Source of the DNA: Priapulus caudatus
Lineage: Eukaryota; Priapulida; Priapulimorpha; Priapulimorphida; Priapulidae
Direction: 5' to 3'
NCBI RefSeq assembly: GCF_000485595.1
Contig: NW_014577238.1
Location: 318,890 to 372,705, forward strand
DNA length: 53,816 bases
Notes under the pieces: model-generated
The model's input: the letters and a program-made list of their open reading frames with translations, nothing else
Databases searched by the model: none
What the model was told of the DNA's origin: nothing
Part shown: positions 11,143 through 22,620 of the stretch, one piece after another
How the letters are laid out: each line of letters starts with the position of its first letter
Numbering within the stretch: position 1 is the first letter of the stretch
Program-made: the position numbers and the translations under genes

Positions 11143-11401
11143 TGGACAAACATTTGGAAAAACGTGCCCATGCAGTTTGTACCCAAACTAGTGCACCCAA
11201 ACATTCATACAAGGACACTGTCCCATACATATTAACGCATGCATGCACATACGCGCTCACACGCCTACACATGTGAATGTTCAAGAATAGTTGCAATGCG
11301 ACCTTTTCCTTATACGGATCCGGTACAGACGGTTTGACCCAATTGCCTCTCATGGTTTAGAGGCATTTGTGCATGTGGCAGTGCTGCGTGTCCTAGAAGT
11401 A

Positions 11402-11424
11402 CTGTGCGTGCGTGCGTGCGTTTC

Positions 11425-11463
<39 letters not shown>

Positions 11464-11766
11464 TGTGTGTGTGTTGTGTGTGCGTTGTGCAGCTGTGTGT
11501 GTGTGTGTGTGTGCGTGTGGCGTGTGCGTTGGTGCGTGCGTTTCTGTCTGTTGTGTGTGCGTGGTGCGTTGTGCGTGTGCGTGTTGCCGTTATGTGTTGG
11601 TTGCGACGGCGTGAGAGCCGATGTGATGCGCAAATGTGCGCGCGGGCCGTGTGTGTGCGCTGCTCGGTGGCGTGCGTGCCGTGCGGGTAGTGTGTGCGTG
11701 TGTGTGCGCATGTGCGTGTGCGTGAGTGTGCGTGCGTGCGTGCGGGTAGTGTGTGCGTGTGTGTAT
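11402..11766 (+). repeat. (GTGC)/(GT)n microsatellite
   Basis: About 365 bp of GT-rich repeats, complementary in sense to 10941-11142 and 260 bp away, so the pair could fold together. Confidence 0.9.
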
Positions 11767-11878
11767 TGAGGAGATGCATGGCATTATACAGGTCATAACA
11801 TACAGCGAGAACGACATGTCTCGTGACGTCCCAGTAAAATCTGCTGTGGCAGCATGTGACGGCGAGCTATATCTACAT

Positions 11879-11879
11879 C

Positions 11880-11937
<58 letters not shown>
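11879..11937. repeat. (TA)n microsatellite
   Basis: About 58 bp of TA with one interruption. Confidence 0.93.
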
Positions 11938-11939
<2 letters not shown>

Positions 11940-12369
11940 TGCTCCACAGGCTGTGAGCAGTCCTACCTAAATAACCGTCGTGGGGTGGGCTCTGGCTGCT
12001 GCTGCTGCCCACTCTCAGTTGGGGTGCAGCTATGGTAGCGAAGACATCAGTGTGCAATAACTTGGATGAAGAAAACGTGCTGTGATTGAATGAGATGTAG
12101 TATTGTGTGGCAAACCGCCAGCCAGCTATCACATGAGAGTCAACGTAGTTAACCACACGGTTAGTCAATCCTTAATAATACCTCGCATCAGAATTCTGTG
12201 TGGAAATGTTGTCTAGAATATATAGACGGCTTATTTTATATGTGTTGTCGCATTTATGGTACGTCTTTTGTGGAGACTGCCTTATAAATGTGGTAATGCT
12301 CAATGCTCATGCGTATATATGTGTTCTCACATACATTTATGCTTCTGTATGCTGCATGGCGATACTTTC

Positions 12370-12544
12370 GCTCGTAGGGTCTATGTCCCCCTGACCTCTG
12401 TTTGACCTGGTTCGTTTAGCTATTTCTGACTAACCCTCACCCTAACACCACTCACCCCTCACCCTCACCCTATATATATATTAGTCAGAAATAGCTAAAC
12501 GAGCTAGAACAAACAGAGGTCAGGGGGACATAGACCTTATCTGC
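12370..12544. mobile_element. Palindromic TIR element D, 9-bp target duplication
   Basis: Starts GCTCGTAGGGTCTATGTCCC and ends GGACATAGACCTTATCTGC, flanked by exact GATACTTTC duplicates. The arms beyond the termini (TGACCTCTGTTTGAC, TTAGCTATTTCTGACTAA) are unrelated to A, B, C or E, yet pair with each other. Confidence 0.93.
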
Positions 12545-12553
12545 GATACTTTC

Positions 12554-13116
12554 CGCAGCTTTCTGACATTTTAGCAACATGATGAAGACGTGAAGCAGAA
12601 ATGATATCTTGTTTAGACTCTAAATCTATTTCTGCTCAGAACCGCAAGTTCTTGAGTCATAATAGAATATAAATTTTAGAGATGGTCATAATTATAAGTC
12701 TGCTCTGTATTTGGTGGCGTTGCAGTGTCTAATACTGATTAAGTGAAGCGAGAAATTGATTCTTTTGCGCTATTATGTCCATATAGCTCTACCAATATTA
12801 GCCCTTTACTCTGCCACAGCTGGTGCTGAAGAAAAAAAGCTAATGTTGAATGCTCGAGCAGTTAATTATATTTTTTTACCCTTTTTACTTCCAAACTTTC
12901 CTTCATGTTCCTTTGCATGCCATCACACCCCTCCTCTCTCCATCAATCCCACCCCCTTCCTCTCTCCATCCATCACACCCCCTCCTCTCTCCATCCACCC
13001 AGTTCTGGTCATAATTGGAAGTCTGCGATGTGTCCTTGTGCAGTCGCATGAAGGAATGGCGTGTAACCAATCTCTGGAGAAAAAAAACTAGTGCAGTGAA
13101 CGGACCGTCGGTCCGT
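12554..13116. other. Unique sequence, no gene seen
   Basis: Contains a few tandem ctctccatccatcacacccc-type units at about 12925-13000. No domain recognised. Confidence 0.5.
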
Positions 13117-13164
13117 CTTCATCGCTGAACCTGAGCGCGGTTAAAATTGGCCTTAGAAACACAG
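13117..13164 (+). repeat. 48-bp direct repeat, left copy
   Basis: Starts cttcatcgctgaacctgagc and recurs at 15674-15721 with one A/G difference, enclosing 2.5 kb that contains the chromoshadow ORF. Confidence 0.85.
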
Positions 13165-13362
13165 TCAACGCGACCTTGAGCGGCAGCAGCGGCCCGCACC
13201 AGCGCGCGCAGCCTACGTTCTCTCCCCACGTACAGGGCAAGAAGGCATGCATAATGTAAGTGCAACATTCACTGATTCGTGCTCAGCTTAACGTAGTGTA
13301 ATTGATTAATAGTAATAGTTAACTTTGATGTCGAATAAGCCGCCACACCATTTGTTACCTGA

Positions 13363-13731
<369 letters not shown>

Positions 13732-14173
13732 CTGCGAGCATCACTGCAACAGCAAGCAAGCTGTATAACGAACGACGCGGAGGAAGCCTACCAAAATAGC
13801 ACACCGTGGCAGCAGCAGCAGCAGCAGCGAGGCAGCCGAGAAGATGCAGCCATTCAAACAGTTTGAAAAGATATACATTCTTCCAATAGGCCTATCTTGT
13901 AGGCAGTCCTTTTTCTGTGTGTAACAGTTGTATGTATATAAAGGTGTGAAGAAGATGAGACGTACAACATGCAAGTGTACTGTGAACAACGTGCAAACAG
14001 GCACGTACGTCAGTAACCGCGGACAGAACCCATGCAAGGATGAAGACGTCGTCAGCCACAAAGGGCAGCGACACCGGCATATCCGCCCGACAAGATGGTT
14101 GTAGTGATGATGACTTCGAGGGGGAAGATGTTCCACTCAGTCATTGCATCACACACCCAAGGCACAGGCTTAA

Positions 14174-14425
14174 GTGAATTCTACGAATCAACCGCAGCCG
14201 CCAGTGTCTTGTGCAGTTGACCCACTGGCCATGGATCCATCTGCAAGTGACATTGAGGCTCAGGAGCCTGATGACGCAATGATGACCCGTCGGAGGCGGA
14301 GAGTACAGCCACGAGCCTTGACATGGAAGAAGATTTATTTCAGAATACGGACGGTGAATAAGATTCGCAACCGTCCAGGAGGCGAAAGGCCTAACGGGAA
14401 TCAAGCGAGTCAGATTCCCCAGTAG
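14174..14425 (+). CDS. Unrecognised small basic ORF
   Basis: 83 codons, with a TRRRRRVQPRALTWKKIYFR basic stretch in the middle. No family recognised. It lies between the chromoshadow ORF and the 56-bp tandem array inside the same 48-bp-flanked segment and could be part of a non-autonomous element. May be spurious. Confidence 0.3.
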   Translation: MNSTNQPQPPVSCAVDPLAMDPSASDIEAQEPDDAMMTRRRRRVQPRALTWKKIYFRIRTVNKIRNRPGGERPNGNQASQIPQ

Positions 14426-14460
14426 AGGCAGTTAAAAAGGGAAGATTAACAGCACAAGAT

Positions 14461-14660
14461 AAACGTTATAACAATGGCAGTGTAGCGAGCAGAGCTAACT
14501 GCACAGGAAAAGAGGTAAACGTTATAACAACGGCAGTGAAGCGAGCAGAGCTAACTGCACAGGAAAAGAGGTAAACGTTATAACAACGGCAGTGAAGCGA
14601 GCAGAGCTAACTGCACAGGAAAAGAGGTAAACGTTATAACAACGGCAGTGAAGTGATCGA
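14461..14660 (+). repeat. 56-bp tandem repeat, about 3.5 copies
   Basis: Units start at 14461, 14517, 14573 and 14629 with aaacgttataacaa. Copies 2 and 3 are essentially identical; the last is partial and diverges after gcagtgaag. Confidence 0.9.
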
Positions 14661-15425
14661 GGCTCACTGCACGAGAAGAGAACGACGGCTCTAACGAGGA
14701 CGCATTTAATTGCGCCCACTGTCATGGTACAGGAGCCACTAGGATACGCCGCAGCAAGGCAAGAGGGCGGAAAGCGCCTAAGGAACAGAGTTAAAGGACT
14801 CTTGGCGAGTGCATGGACGAAACGTTGAGAGGTTCACTGTATCTCCTTCCATTGTGTCCGTGCCCCTACCCTACCACTCCGGCTTGGAATTAGCAGTACG
14901 CATAAAATTAGCACTGAGCACGCATGTGAGTGTTGTACGCGTATGTTTCACGGGGAACGCGAGAGTGAACACGATGATCATTGGTTACGGCTATCACGAT
15001 GGTCATGAGTTATGATTATCACTGTTGTGCCCGCAGGCAATTTGAGTGTTATAGTACTTATACGCGCGATTTAATTTGAATGCGACTATGGCCATTACGA
15101 TGATCATAAGTTGTGTTTATAAATGCGTTGGTTTGAATTTAATGTTTACACGCGTGTCAGTTACGTTGGTTAAGGGTACCACGTTAGTTAAGGCTTAGTT
15201 TAAGGAAAGATTTCGTTCACATATCGCGATCATAGTGCACGAATTCACGTAGTAGTAGTAGTAGTAGTAGTTGAAACTAGTTGTAAGCGCGAAACGCTAT
15301 GCGCAACGGCATACGCGACATAATTGTACAAGTAGTACGGGGAACTCTTGGGATGCCTGTACCCACGGCCTTATGTCACCACGTACTTATGTTAGTTAAG
15401 GAAAGTCTACGTTTATATATCACGA

Positions 15426-15463
15426 CAAGAGCAGATAAAGAAGGACTTCTTTATACGCTCTTG
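15426..15463. repeat. CAAGAGC hairpin, copy 1
   Basis: 18-bp arms starting CAAGAGCAGATAAAGAAG with two mismatches and a 2-nt loop. Confidence 0.8.
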
Positions 15464-15673
15464 ATCACGAGTATAGTGAATGAGTTTACTTCGTGATTTA
15501 GGACAAAAGTTATTGCCATTTGAGGGCAAGCAACTTTTTCTGGCAGAGGGCGAGTGTAGCAGCGTACTACGCGTGCTACGCGATTTTAAGCTATCTATTA
15601 AATTACCTCTAAGTTGAGTTATAAGTGTTATACTTAATACAGTCTATGGTTAACATATCCTACAGCACGATGA

Positions 15674-15721
15674 CTTCATCGCTGAACCTGAGCGCGGTTA
15701 AGATTGGCCTTAGAAACACAG
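15674..15721 (+). repeat. 48-bp direct repeat, right copy
   Basis: Right member of the pair starting at 13117. Flanks differ on both sides, so the pair looks like the retained ends or internal motif of an element rather than a long duplication. Confidence 0.85.
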
Positions 15722-15789
15722 GCAGCGCGCACTGACCTATTATGTTATAGTGACCAAATCCTAGCGTTGTCGCAACCTACAACCATGTT

Positions 15790-16265
15790 TTAATTAACTT
15801 ACAATGGAGTGGAATTTCCGTTATAACATACACCTCAGTAGCGCACAGAGCACGCGCCTAACGCGTGCCCTTGGTTTTCTAACTGCGTAGAAGGGCGACC
15901 GCGTAGTAAGGGCGTGGCCCAATGACCAGCCAGTTCTCCGGACACGTGACCCGGCCCTGTCCCCCATTGCAACAACACTACGGCCAAGCTATACGTACGC
16001 GTGATGGATATAAGACCCAGCGCGCGCCGCGACACGTAGTAGTTTATGCAGAACAGTTAGGAGTGTGAGTCCGCGCACGACGCGCGCGGGCGCGGGTTGA
16101 CACCGCAAATCCGCGCACGGCGCGCGGGCAGTGGTGACAATTCAGCCGTCTTTGTGTAGTCCTACGTAGTCAATTCATGTAGTTCTATACGTAGAATAAA
16201 TCATATAGTCTGTTACAACAAGACGTGTTATCTTTACTGTGATCTTCATCATCACTCGTTCTTAC
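15790..16265 (+). mobile_element. Candidate LTR-like segment
   Basis: GC-rich sequence with a TATA-like gatataag near 16006 and an AATAAA near 16194, about 190 bp apart, as in the R region of LTRs. No second copy is in the window, so LTR identity is unproven. Confidence 0.35.
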
Positions 16266-16292
16266 GTCACACGAGAGACAAAGAGAAGCTGA

Positions 16293-16478
16293 CATCCTTT
16301 AAGCGGAAACGAAAACACGAAACGAACAACGAACTGGGTTTATAAACTAAGACATTAATACGATTATACATTTAATACGAATCAAGAACAATAACACAAC
16401 GCAAGGTTAGAACATTACCACCTATACGATCACGTGCCTACACACAGTCGGGCACCTCCCGACGTGTCTCACGAACTG
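16293..16478 (+). repeat. Dispersed repeat, copy 2
   Basis: Partner of 3121-3284. It lies directly after the LTR-like segment, so it may be retroelement leader sequence; the equivalent position in copy 1 also follows a poly(A)-signal-bearing stretch. Confidence 0.7.
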
Positions 16479-16601
16479 GCTATAACACTTGTACACCTAG
16501 AACCTTTGTACACAGTTTTATAACAGGTTATATGACCGTATTCTGCCCCCACGTGTGTTAGCTTTGGCAGAAACAATAAACATATACTGCTGGGCAAATA
16601 T

Positions 16602-16826
16602 GCTGGGTTTACACTACCGACTTTATGTTGTCAAATTGGCGAATTGGACCAATTCCAACTAACCGACAATTGGCAGTGTAAATGCAAAAGTCGCGCGAGC
16701 AACTGGTCAATAGCTATTAGTTGGGAGATTAGAACATGTTTATTTTCGCCAACTCGGTGTTGCCGAATTGCGATATTGGTCTAAATCACCAATTTGACAA
16801 CATAAAGTCGGTAGTATAAACCCAGC
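16602..16826. mobile_element. 225-bp TIR element
   Basis: 38-bp terminal inverted repeats beginning GCTGGGTTTACACTACCGAC with one mismatch (C/T). No convincing target duplication; non-coding interior. Confidence 0.85.
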
Positions 16827-17889
16827 TTTATTTTGTCCAATGGTCGTTTCCTAACATTCAGCGATTTCTGTAGCTACTTAAAATCATCAGGTGTTCAGTA
16901 CTGGTGGTCATAAATATGTGGACAAATGTGAGAATTTCTCCTAAACATGACTACAGATCCAAATAGCTGCACATGACGCACTTCAATAGGGAGAATAGGG
17001 AGTCGTCAGGTTACACACAATCCTGTATTCCCCCCTCCCCTACAAATAAGCTTGCATTCTTTAATAAATCCTAATATAATCGTAATCGTTTATTTTTAAC
17101 CGTCAACCATTTTAATTTACGCTTGTTTTTATCTTTTCTTATATAATCATTAGCTTCTATTACCTTAGGAGCCTGTGAAACCAGCTTCTTAGCTTGAATT
17201 TACTTCTAAGGGGGGGTCACCTAATTCCCCACAACCCCATCCATCTAGCAACTAACATGCTAAAACTTTCCCTTGCAAATTTTCTGAAATATCCTTGACA
17301 TTTCATTCGAATTTTAGTTTAATTAACACTCCAATGTGTGAATGACACGTTTTAAATGAAGATGGCATGCTAACGCTTTTTGCACCAACTGAGGGGCCAA
17401 TTATTCCAAACAAGAACTTTCGAAATATACTACAGTGTCTTGCTACATCTACACCTTCATAGCTAACGTGGCTTCCCAAGTTAGAAAAAAATGCAACGTA
17501 TTTCATGTTACAACCATTACCAGTCGTCTCGAGTCTCACATGTGTGTGCTATTGGCGGAGTAAGTGTGCTGGCTGTAGTATGGGCATCTGTGGGAGCAGC
17601 AGCAGCAGCAGTAAGCAATATTTGCTGTCATTCCCTTGGCACCTGTTAGGCGCATGTCTCCCGCTAGTGTATGTAGGCGGTGTCGCTAAATAAGGAGCGT
17701 GTGTAATGTATAGGTGTGTCTGGAGCGGCCGCTACTTCGTACCGTCGCGAAAAGGCACTGATGCCGTCATCAAAATCTGAGATTGAGTTTTTGTTAGCTT
17801 GTTACTGCGTAAGGCGTATGGTTTGATTTTGGGATTGGGGGCTGCTTGTACCTCGTTGCCTTCAACTTCTCGCTCTCCTTTTGCTGCAG
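16827..17889. other. Region upstream of SLC6 coding exon 1
   Basis: No coding domain seen. A cagcagcagcagcagtaagc stretch near 17600 contains a possible donor (CA|GTAAGC) and could mark a non-coding 5' exon, but no promoter motif is clear. Confidence 0.3.
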
Positions 17890-18118
17890 ACTTGAGCAAT
17901 GTCTAAGGCGAGCAGCAGTTTGAAAAATGGGCTTGCTCCGAAATACGCAGAAAATGAGGAAGAAGAGGAGCGCGCGTGGGGAGTGGACGACACGGATGAG
18001 AACAAGGAGAGAGGAAACTGGTCGGGAAAACTTGACTTCTTCCTTTCGTGCGTAGGCTATGCTGTCGGAATCGGGAACGTTTGGAGGTTTCCTTACCTGT
18101 GCTTTCGCAATGGAGGAG
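17890..18118 (+). CDS. SLC6 coding exon 1 with 9 nt of 5' UTR
   Basis: A pyrimidine-rich tract ending in ctgcag at 17889 precedes nine untranslated bases and the ATG at 17899, so at least one non-coding 5' exon must lie upstream; I could not place it. The exon encodes an acidic cytosolic N-terminus (residues 1-40) and TM1, and ends in phase 1 before gtgacg. Confidence 0.93.
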
Positions 18119-21100
18119 GTGACGTCACCTGTTATACTTGTTCTACCTTTAGTTATCCACAGTCTCTTGTTGAGTAGTAGTTTGCATGTTTTTTGTGTAT
18201 TTTTTTTGGTGTTGTCTTAATGTTATTCATTCTTGCGTTAATTATACGTTGCGTGTGTTGTATATATCTCTTTTTTTACACTACTTAGGTGGGGCCATTT
18301 GTCAAAACCACCATAAAAGTTCATTTAGATATCATAAACTATATGCTTTTATGCTATATGATTTATTGTTCTTTATTCATTACATATGTATTTCTGAGTA
18401 TATTTACATTATAATTATTGTCACCATGCACGTTTATGAATGGTCAAACACAGCTAATGAATTAAATTTGCGTGATTTGTTAATAATATAGTAATTAGTA
18501 TCTTTTCTTTGACCTATGTTCCCTTATTGCAGGAGCATTTCTGATTCCGTACCTGCTGGCATTGGTCATATGTGGCATACCCCTCTTCTTCATGGAAACA
18601 GCAATGGGACAGTTTGCTAGCGCTGGTGCCATTCAGATCTGGAAAATAGCGCCGATTTTCACAGGTTCATATATTGTCTCATGTTTAAATAGTTAGATTT
18701 TCCTGTGCACGATACTGTAGAAACCTATCTCTGTCTAATTGGCAACCATGCACGGGGCGGCAGGGCCAAGACTCCACATGAGGCCATAGTATCTACCCTA
18801 GGGCCTGTGCCACTCATCGCACCTCAGTCTCGCTCTCACATGCCTTCCTTCTTGGCACGTCCTTCCTATTTTTTTAGCGTCCTATTTTCGGCCTTTCATG
18901 GCATAAGCACTTGCATACTGTGTGTGTGTATAGTGAGTGCATGACCTCCTTCCCGAGCAGGCTTCTGTCCTGCGTGCCAGAATTTCACACTAGCAGTGAA
19001 TCTCAAATCTCAAAGCTTTTTCTGTGCCCAGGTTGCGCCAAATTAAACAACTTGATAAAAAAAAGCTTGGTAAGAGGAAACGAATGACATTTGCAGTCGT
19101 AGCGCACCCGTTACCCTTCACATCCCACAGAACTTATTTTTAGCTCAGCTGACGAAGTCAGATGCAGCTTGTAGAATCGCATGATTGTCCGTCCGTGCGT
19201 CCGTTCGTCCGTCAACAGTTGGGCACAAATCTTAACCGCTCGACGTATGGTCTTGATATTCGGGACGTCAGGGGGTGGGGGGATCGCGAAAAGGAGGGGG
19301 AATATTTCCCCCTTCACTTAAGGTATAGGAGGAAATACGGAATTGCGGCACAAATCTCAACGGCTCGACCTACGCTCTTAATATTCGATGTATAGTGTGA
19401 TGGGGAGGAAACCCATCACCAGCGCGAAATTGGAGATCACAGGTCAAAGGGTAGTGGGGGAAAGGTCAGGTATTAGACATTTTCTGAGGATATGGTCTAA
19501 CGGACCGATTGCAAAACTTTTTTGTTTCAGCGCTGACCTACCATTTTTATCACTTTATTGAAAGGACCATGAAATCTACTTTCCACTGATGTGCGAAGAG
19601 TAAGTGTCTAACCTTTTGACCGTCAAGAGGAGGGTTAAACATGGATTTGTTGACTGTTAACAAAGGACTGAACTGCTTTTGCTATTAGAGCAATTTGAAT
19701 TGAGCAATTTTATGAATTTCAGTATTTGTGCTTTCTAGATTTTTACCAGAGAATATCCATCCGTTCTTGTGAAACCTTTCTGTAAATTTTCGCAAGTTGT
19801 GCTCAACCTTTTACCTGCTAGAATTACATATTCTGATTACCCTAAAAACTTGTTAGAGCCACCTCGCTAGTAATTAACTGTCTTAAATTAATAGTAATTA
19901 AATTAATTAGTGGCTGATTATGAACCAGCGATCTTGTGGAAGGGCTTCTACTAAACTTGCCTGGATATCTATTAGACTTCACAGTTTCCAAGTCCATAAA
20001 ACTGTTACGCGTAAATATGTCGTTGCATGTGTAAGCGGCACCGGCATGTGTATGGGTTTATGACTAATGCTTGTTGTACAGGGGAGTAACTAGGAGAAGA
20101 GTCAGGTGCAGATTTCCAGCCTGAATCGCTGTCTGAGCTAGAAATGCCGACTGAATCCTTCACGTGATCTCTGTGATTATATTATAATATCAGATTTCTC
20201 ATTGCAGCCTGTGCGTGCCATCCCGTCGGAGCGTCTGGGAAGACATGCAACCAGACGACTGGGCAGTGTCCGTGCAAGGACGGAGTGACGGGCGTCACTT
20301 GTAACCGATGCGCTAAGGGATACCAACAGAGCCGCTCGCCAGTGGCGCCATGCATCAGTAAGTGGCGAGCGACTGAACTACAGCGCATTATCATTGTTTT
20401 TACTTGTATCAACGATTAATTAATCCATATAGAAGTGAGACTAAAAGAAGTCGTCACCTATACATCTAAACTATTAGTGCTATCGCAATTTGCAATGATG
20501 AATGGGTTTCGACCGTCTATAGAGAAGCAATCATTGCGTAGCATATCCCTTTTATATCCGACGACATTTATAAACTCGGTGGCGAAATAGCCGGCCATTA
20601 CCACGCATCGCCCCCTCGAACTCTTTCACATCTATATAACGACGAACGTCTTGCTCGTAGAAAGAATGCTGTAAATCGTGCATAAAATCGTCGCGTCGCA
20701 TTGTAGAAGATCGGCCGTTATCAGATTGAACAAACCGCTATATTACCCGATACAAAACCAGCCGCTGATTACTTCGCGCGCGATCGTAATAGCCGAGAAG
20801 CAATTGCGAGTGTGCGGAATTAGCATATTAGTTGTTAACGAAGGCGTCGTCGGCAGCGACGAGAACGTAGATTAAATTACCGTTTCTCTCGGCGCTGAGG
20901 CGCAGACAATGGCCGACGCGGGCCTTTAGCCGTCGCGCGAATAATTATCATGTAAATACGGAAATTTAATGAAAGTCTTCCGTTTAACGACGCGAGGCCC
21001 TCTTTCACGCGCGTGTCACATCTGCGAGAACGCGCCAAGATTTATGAAACCGAGAGAGAGAGAGAGAGAGCGAGAGAAAACGCGCGCGCCGCACTCTAAG

Positions 21101-22585
21101 GCGCGCGCACATGCATCGTCGGAGAGAGACAGCTTCGTTATCGATATATCGGAGGGGTAGTCGCGCTGATATCCATGATAATGAAAACCCCAGAAAGAAG
21201 CTGACGGGGAAGCGAAGACGGGGGGGGGAGAATCTCCGCCGAGAGACGACGCGACCTGCAAGGCTAGGTGGTGGCGGCGAGAATCGAAGCGCTGGCGGAA
21301 TATGAAAGCAGCGTCGCCACAAACTAGACCGCGGAATATCATTGACACACTGTCGGCGACGACGGCGCGAAGCCGCGGCGCGTAAGCTCGTTAGCGACGC
21401 TCTGTTGTCGCCGCCGTGACTATAGGGACCTTAGTTGTCGCGGGAGATTACGCGGCGGGTACGCACGACGCGAAGCGACAGCCGCCGTCCGCGGTGTTTA
21501 ATAGATCCAGCGCTATACACATCTACAAATAGAGGCTATATAAGCTAGTATACGTAAACTAGAGGCTGTTTGCCGGCATTCGTGAGCGTTGTTGTTTCAC
21601 CGGACGAGTATCGGTACACACATTCACGCGTCGTAACTGTGTGACAGGATCGATATCTCGATTGATATCGATAAATTCCCTCGTCGATTAATTAATTCTC
21701 TGATTGATTTTTTTTCTTGCGTGCAGAGGTACCGAAATTCATGACGACGGAGCCGAGCAAGGGTCGCGACAACAGACCCACGTACGACAGTAACCGGGCC
21801 ACGACCAGTAGAGGTAAGCCAGCTGCTGTTCTTCCATGTGTTCTGCCAGTTGTTGTTCTTCCAGCTGTTCTTCCTGCTTTGTTCTTCTTCCACACTTCCA
21901 AACATTTCCCGGGCGCGCTCCACCTCATGCCGATTGAGACTCCAGTTCGGCATTATCGAATTTCTGCCGAGTCGTTTGTCGCTTTTTCCCAGCCTCACGG
22001 CGTTGCTATAGCTCTTCACGCGCGTGCACGTGACGCTCATACAAGCGCGTCGACGAAACCCGGCTCTTTCGGAAACACAGCCGAGCGACGGTTTCCACCT
22101 GTTCCTGGCTGTTAATCGCCTACTAAATGCGCTCCTCGGTGTGCAATATGAAAAGCATCGAATGACTGGCGTGCATGTCGTTTCCCTGTCACCGTATTTC
22201 CCAGCGGAGCGCCGGATTAACCATCGGTGCGGCCAACCAATAACCCGGCCAGCCGATCCACTTAGTGACATCAAATGCGCCTTAAAATAAACACTATTAT
22301 TAAATCATAACTGACAGAACGCCGCGCTTGGCTTCTACTTTATGAGAGAAGTTTGAAAAGCCGAGGGACCGGAGCTTCCAGCGAAATCTGACGATTACGC
22401 ATTTCCGTTCACCTCTATAATGATTACGTCAGCGCATGTTGCAAATGGCGGAAGATTGGCGAGCCACGTAGTGTTCGTCTGCAAGTCGACGCGTCCTCTC
22501 TCAAAACGATCACAAGGGGGTAACGTTTTTTGTTTCTTCCGGCTCGGAAAATGATTGACAGAATCAGCCAACATGCGTCTATAGA

Positions 22586-22620
<35 letters not shown>

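Noticed and set aside
20182-20412. Minus-strand ORF over the netrin exon
   Set aside because: Antisense shadow; the plus strand has the eight-cysteine LE domain and correct splice sites.
21624-22274. 216-codon minus-strand ORF opposite the netrin linker
   Set aside because: No recognisable domain, and it overlaps the linker exon antisense. The open frame is likely due to the GC-rich composition.
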